6,669 nt of DNA from Eubacterium sp. Its GTDB lineage: Bacteria; Bacillota; Clostridia; Oscillospirales; Acutalibacteraceae. The DNA is taken from contig JAFYFO010000110.1 in the NCBI GenBank assembly GCA_017543725.1, positions 1 to 6,669 on the forward strand, written 5' to 3'. Each line of letters begins with the position of its first letter. The first letter of the stretch is position 1. Positions 5,034 through 6,669 of this stretch are shown piece after piece. A program made the translations under genes and the position numbers. The notes under the pieces were generated by a model that did not search any database, had not been told where the DNA came from, and saw nothing but the letters and a program-made list of their open reading frames with translations.

Positions 5034-6669
5034 AGCAAATATCAAAGATACCGGGCATTGTATCGTCCCTGTAGGTATCGGGCTGATCACGGTTGATAGC
5101 GCAGATTATACCCTTCATTGAAGCATAGCTGATATTATGGCTGACGCCTATTCCGAAAACATCCTTGCCCTCGGGGTTCTTAAGATGAATATAGCTGATA
5201 GCCTTTGAATCGGAGCCAACAGCGATAGCATGCTCGCTATAGTCGATAAATTCATATCCTGTAATACCGATTTTCTGAATAGCGGTGAAGAAAGCGCCGA
5301 TAGGACCGCTGCCCTCGCCTGAAATGCTGATGTTTTCGCCGTCCTTATAGGTTATTGTTCCTTCAAACTTAACCTTTGAAAGCTCTTCTTCCTCAACCTT
5401 TTCTTCATAAACCTTATAGTTGCGAAGTCTGTACGGTCCTGCAACATTTCTGTATTCCTTCTGGAATAAGTCGAATACCTCGGGTGCGGAAAGCTCCGTT
5501 CCCTTTTCATCGCAAGCCTTCTGAACAACTGCGCCGAATTCGGGATGCATTGCCTTTGGCATCTTTATTCCGTAGTTATTTGCAAGAATAAATGCAGTTC
5601 CGCCCTTGCCCGACTGTGAGTTTATGCGGATAATCGGCTCGTATTCCCTTCCGACATCTGCGGGGTCAATCGGAAGATAGGGAACCTCCCACATATCGGT
5701 TTTGCTCTCATCCATATAAATTTTGCCCTTGTTGATGGCATCCTGATGAGAACCTGAAAAGGCTGTAAACACGAGCTCGCCCGCATAGGGATGACGAGGC
5801 GGCACTTCCATTTTAGTACAGCGCTCATAAACCTCTTTGATTTTGTTTATATCATGGAAATCAAGCTCGGGGTCAACGCCCTGGGTCCACATATTAAGCG
5901 CAAGAGTAACAACGTCAACATTACCCGTTCTTTCGCCGTTGCCGAAAAGAGTTCCTTCAACTCTGTCGGCGCCTGCCATAAGAGCAAGCTCGGTTGCGGC
6001 AACGCCCTCGCCCCTGTCGTTATGGGGATGAAGCGAAATAATTGCAGCCTCTCTGTTCGGAAGATGACGGCAGAAGTATTCAATCTGGTCAGCATATCCG
6101 TTCGGGGTTGAGCATTCAACAGTTGAGGGAAGGTTGAGGATAATCGGGTTTTCCTTTGTTATATGGAGTTCTTCCATAACCCTGCGGCAGATTTCAACCG
6201 CATTATCCATCTCGGTTCCCGTGAAGCTTTCGGGTGAATATTCAAAACGGATATTCATATCGGGATTTTTCTTCTTTTCCTCTTCGGTAAGCTCATAAAT
6301 GAGCTGAGCGCCCTTAACTGCAATATCAATAACGCCCTGCATATCGGTTTTGAAAACAACCTTTCTCTGAAGAGTTGAGGTTGAGTTATAAAAATGCACG
6401 ATAACGTTCTTTGCGCCGTGGATAGCCTCAAAGGTTTTCTTGATGAGGTGGGGTCTTGCCTGAACAAGAACCTGAATTGTTACATCATCGGGGATATAGT
6501 TTCCGTCAATAAGCGTTCTTAAAATTTCATATTCGGTTTCGCTTGCAGACGGGAAACCAACTTCAATCTCTTTAAAGCCAACATCAACAAGAGTCTGGAA
6601 AAATTCAAGCTTTTCCTGAAGATTCATCGGGTCAACAAGCGACTGATTTCCGTCTCTCAAATCAACTGA
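5032..6669 (-). CDS. leuA: 2-isopropylmalate synthase (long LeuA form), 5' end outside window
   Basis: LeuA condenses acetyl-CoA with 2-ketoisovalerate to 2-isopropylmalate, the committed and usually leucine-inhibited step of leucine synthesis. The frame is open to the last base, giving 545 residues in the window. It begins [11 protein letters not shown], the internal motif of the long (actinobacterial/fungal-type) class, where about 30 or more residues normally come first; the TTG at 6660 is therefore not a start. Metal-binding residues are Asp6 of RDGNQ and the HPH pair (His214, His216 by window numbering). NGERTGN follows at about 244-250. After a linker, residues of about 432-526 resemble the C-terminal regulatory domain ([10 protein letters not shown], then [16 protein letters not shown]) that binds leucine, so feedback inhibition is likely. 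A tail of about 20 residues ending FDIC closes the protein. leuB follows directly; leuC and leuD must be elsewhere. Confidence 0.95.
   Translation of the reverse strand, partial: SVDLRDGNQSLVDPMNLQEKLEFFQTLVDVGFKEIEVGFPSASETEYEILRTLIDGNYIPDDVTIQVLVQARPHLIKKTFEAIHGAKNVIVHFYNSTSTLQRKVVFKTDMQGVIDIAVKGAQLIYELTEEEKKKNPDMNIRFEYSPESFTGTEMDNAVEICRRVMEELHITKENPIILNLPSTVECSTPNGYADQIEYFCRHLPNREAAIISLHPHNDRGEGVAATELALMAGADRVEGTLFGNGERTGNVDVVTLALNMWTQGVDPELDFHDINKIKEVYERCTKMEVPPRHPYAGELVFTAFSGSHQDAINKGKIYMDESKTDMWEVPYLPIDPADVGREYEPIIRINSQSGKGGTAFILANNYGIKMPKAMHPEFGAVVQKACDEKGTELSAPEVFDLFQKEYRNVAGPYRLRNYKVYEEKVEEEELSKVKFEGTITYKDGENISISGEGSGPIGAFFTAIQKIGITGYEFIDYSEHAIAVGSDSKAISYIHLKNPEGKDVFGIGVSHNISYASMKGIICAINRDQPDTYRDDTMPGIFDIC

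Noticed and set aside
5018..5038. TTG start at 5038 for leuB giving 362 residues
   Set aside because: The AAGGAG at 5033-5028 lies downstream of that TTG and is placed correctly for the ATG at 5020; family proteins begin near the ATG version.
5791..6111. Plus-strand open frame of 106 codons opposite leuA
   Set aside because: leuA carries conserved metal-binding motifs in this stretch; the opposite frame has no motif or initiation signal.
6658..6660. TTG at 6660 as the leuA start
   Set aside because: The codons before it read S-V-D in frame to the window edge, matching the conserved SVDLRDGNQ motif; the TTG is an internal Leu codon.

Overview
The window looks like ordinary chromosomal DNA from a low-to-moderate GC Clostridia-type Firmicute, most likely of the Ruminococcaceae/Oscillospiraceae kind. 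I base this on the AT-rich intergenic DNA with sigma-A-like promoters, strong AAGGAG ribosome-binding sites, a Gram-positive-like GalU, and a membrane protein joining a prokaryotic RING-type zinc finger to a DUF2628 region. This placement is inference from style and protein families, not from a database match.

Layout: on the left edge (1-381, minus) is the 5' third of prfB (release factor 2), running off the window. A 152-bp AT-rich gap (382-533) carries two back-to-back promoters, one for prfB and one for a rightward four-gene cluster: a RING-finger/DUF2628 membrane protein (534-1523), galU (1536-2414), a CPBP-family intramembrane protease (2430-3467) and tadA (3469-3918). The genes are 12, 15 and 1 bp apart, so they almost certainly form one transcription unit. 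A strong hairpin centred at about 3927, with a T-rich flank on each side, ends this unit and also the converging leucine genes. On the minus strand leuA (5032 to beyond 6669, start outside) is followed 11 bp later by leuB (5020-3950).

How the genes work together: leuA and leuB encode the first and the oxidative step of leucine biosynthesis; the isomerase genes leuC and leuD are not in the window. In the rightward unit, GalU makes UDP-glucose for envelope and polysaccharide synthesis and TadA makes inosine at tRNA wobble position 34. The two membrane proteins flanking galU have no assigned role; a link to envelope upkeep is speculation.

I found no CRISPR array, mobile element, tRNA or rRNA gene, riboswitch or defence cassette. 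The points most worth a second look are the RING-DUF2628 protein and its membrane-protease neighbour, the prfB 5' end that is read straight through where many bacteria have a programmed frameshift, a Gly-to-Cys change in a GalU sugar-site motif, and the repeated fusion of stop codons with the next gene's Shine-Dalgarno sequence.
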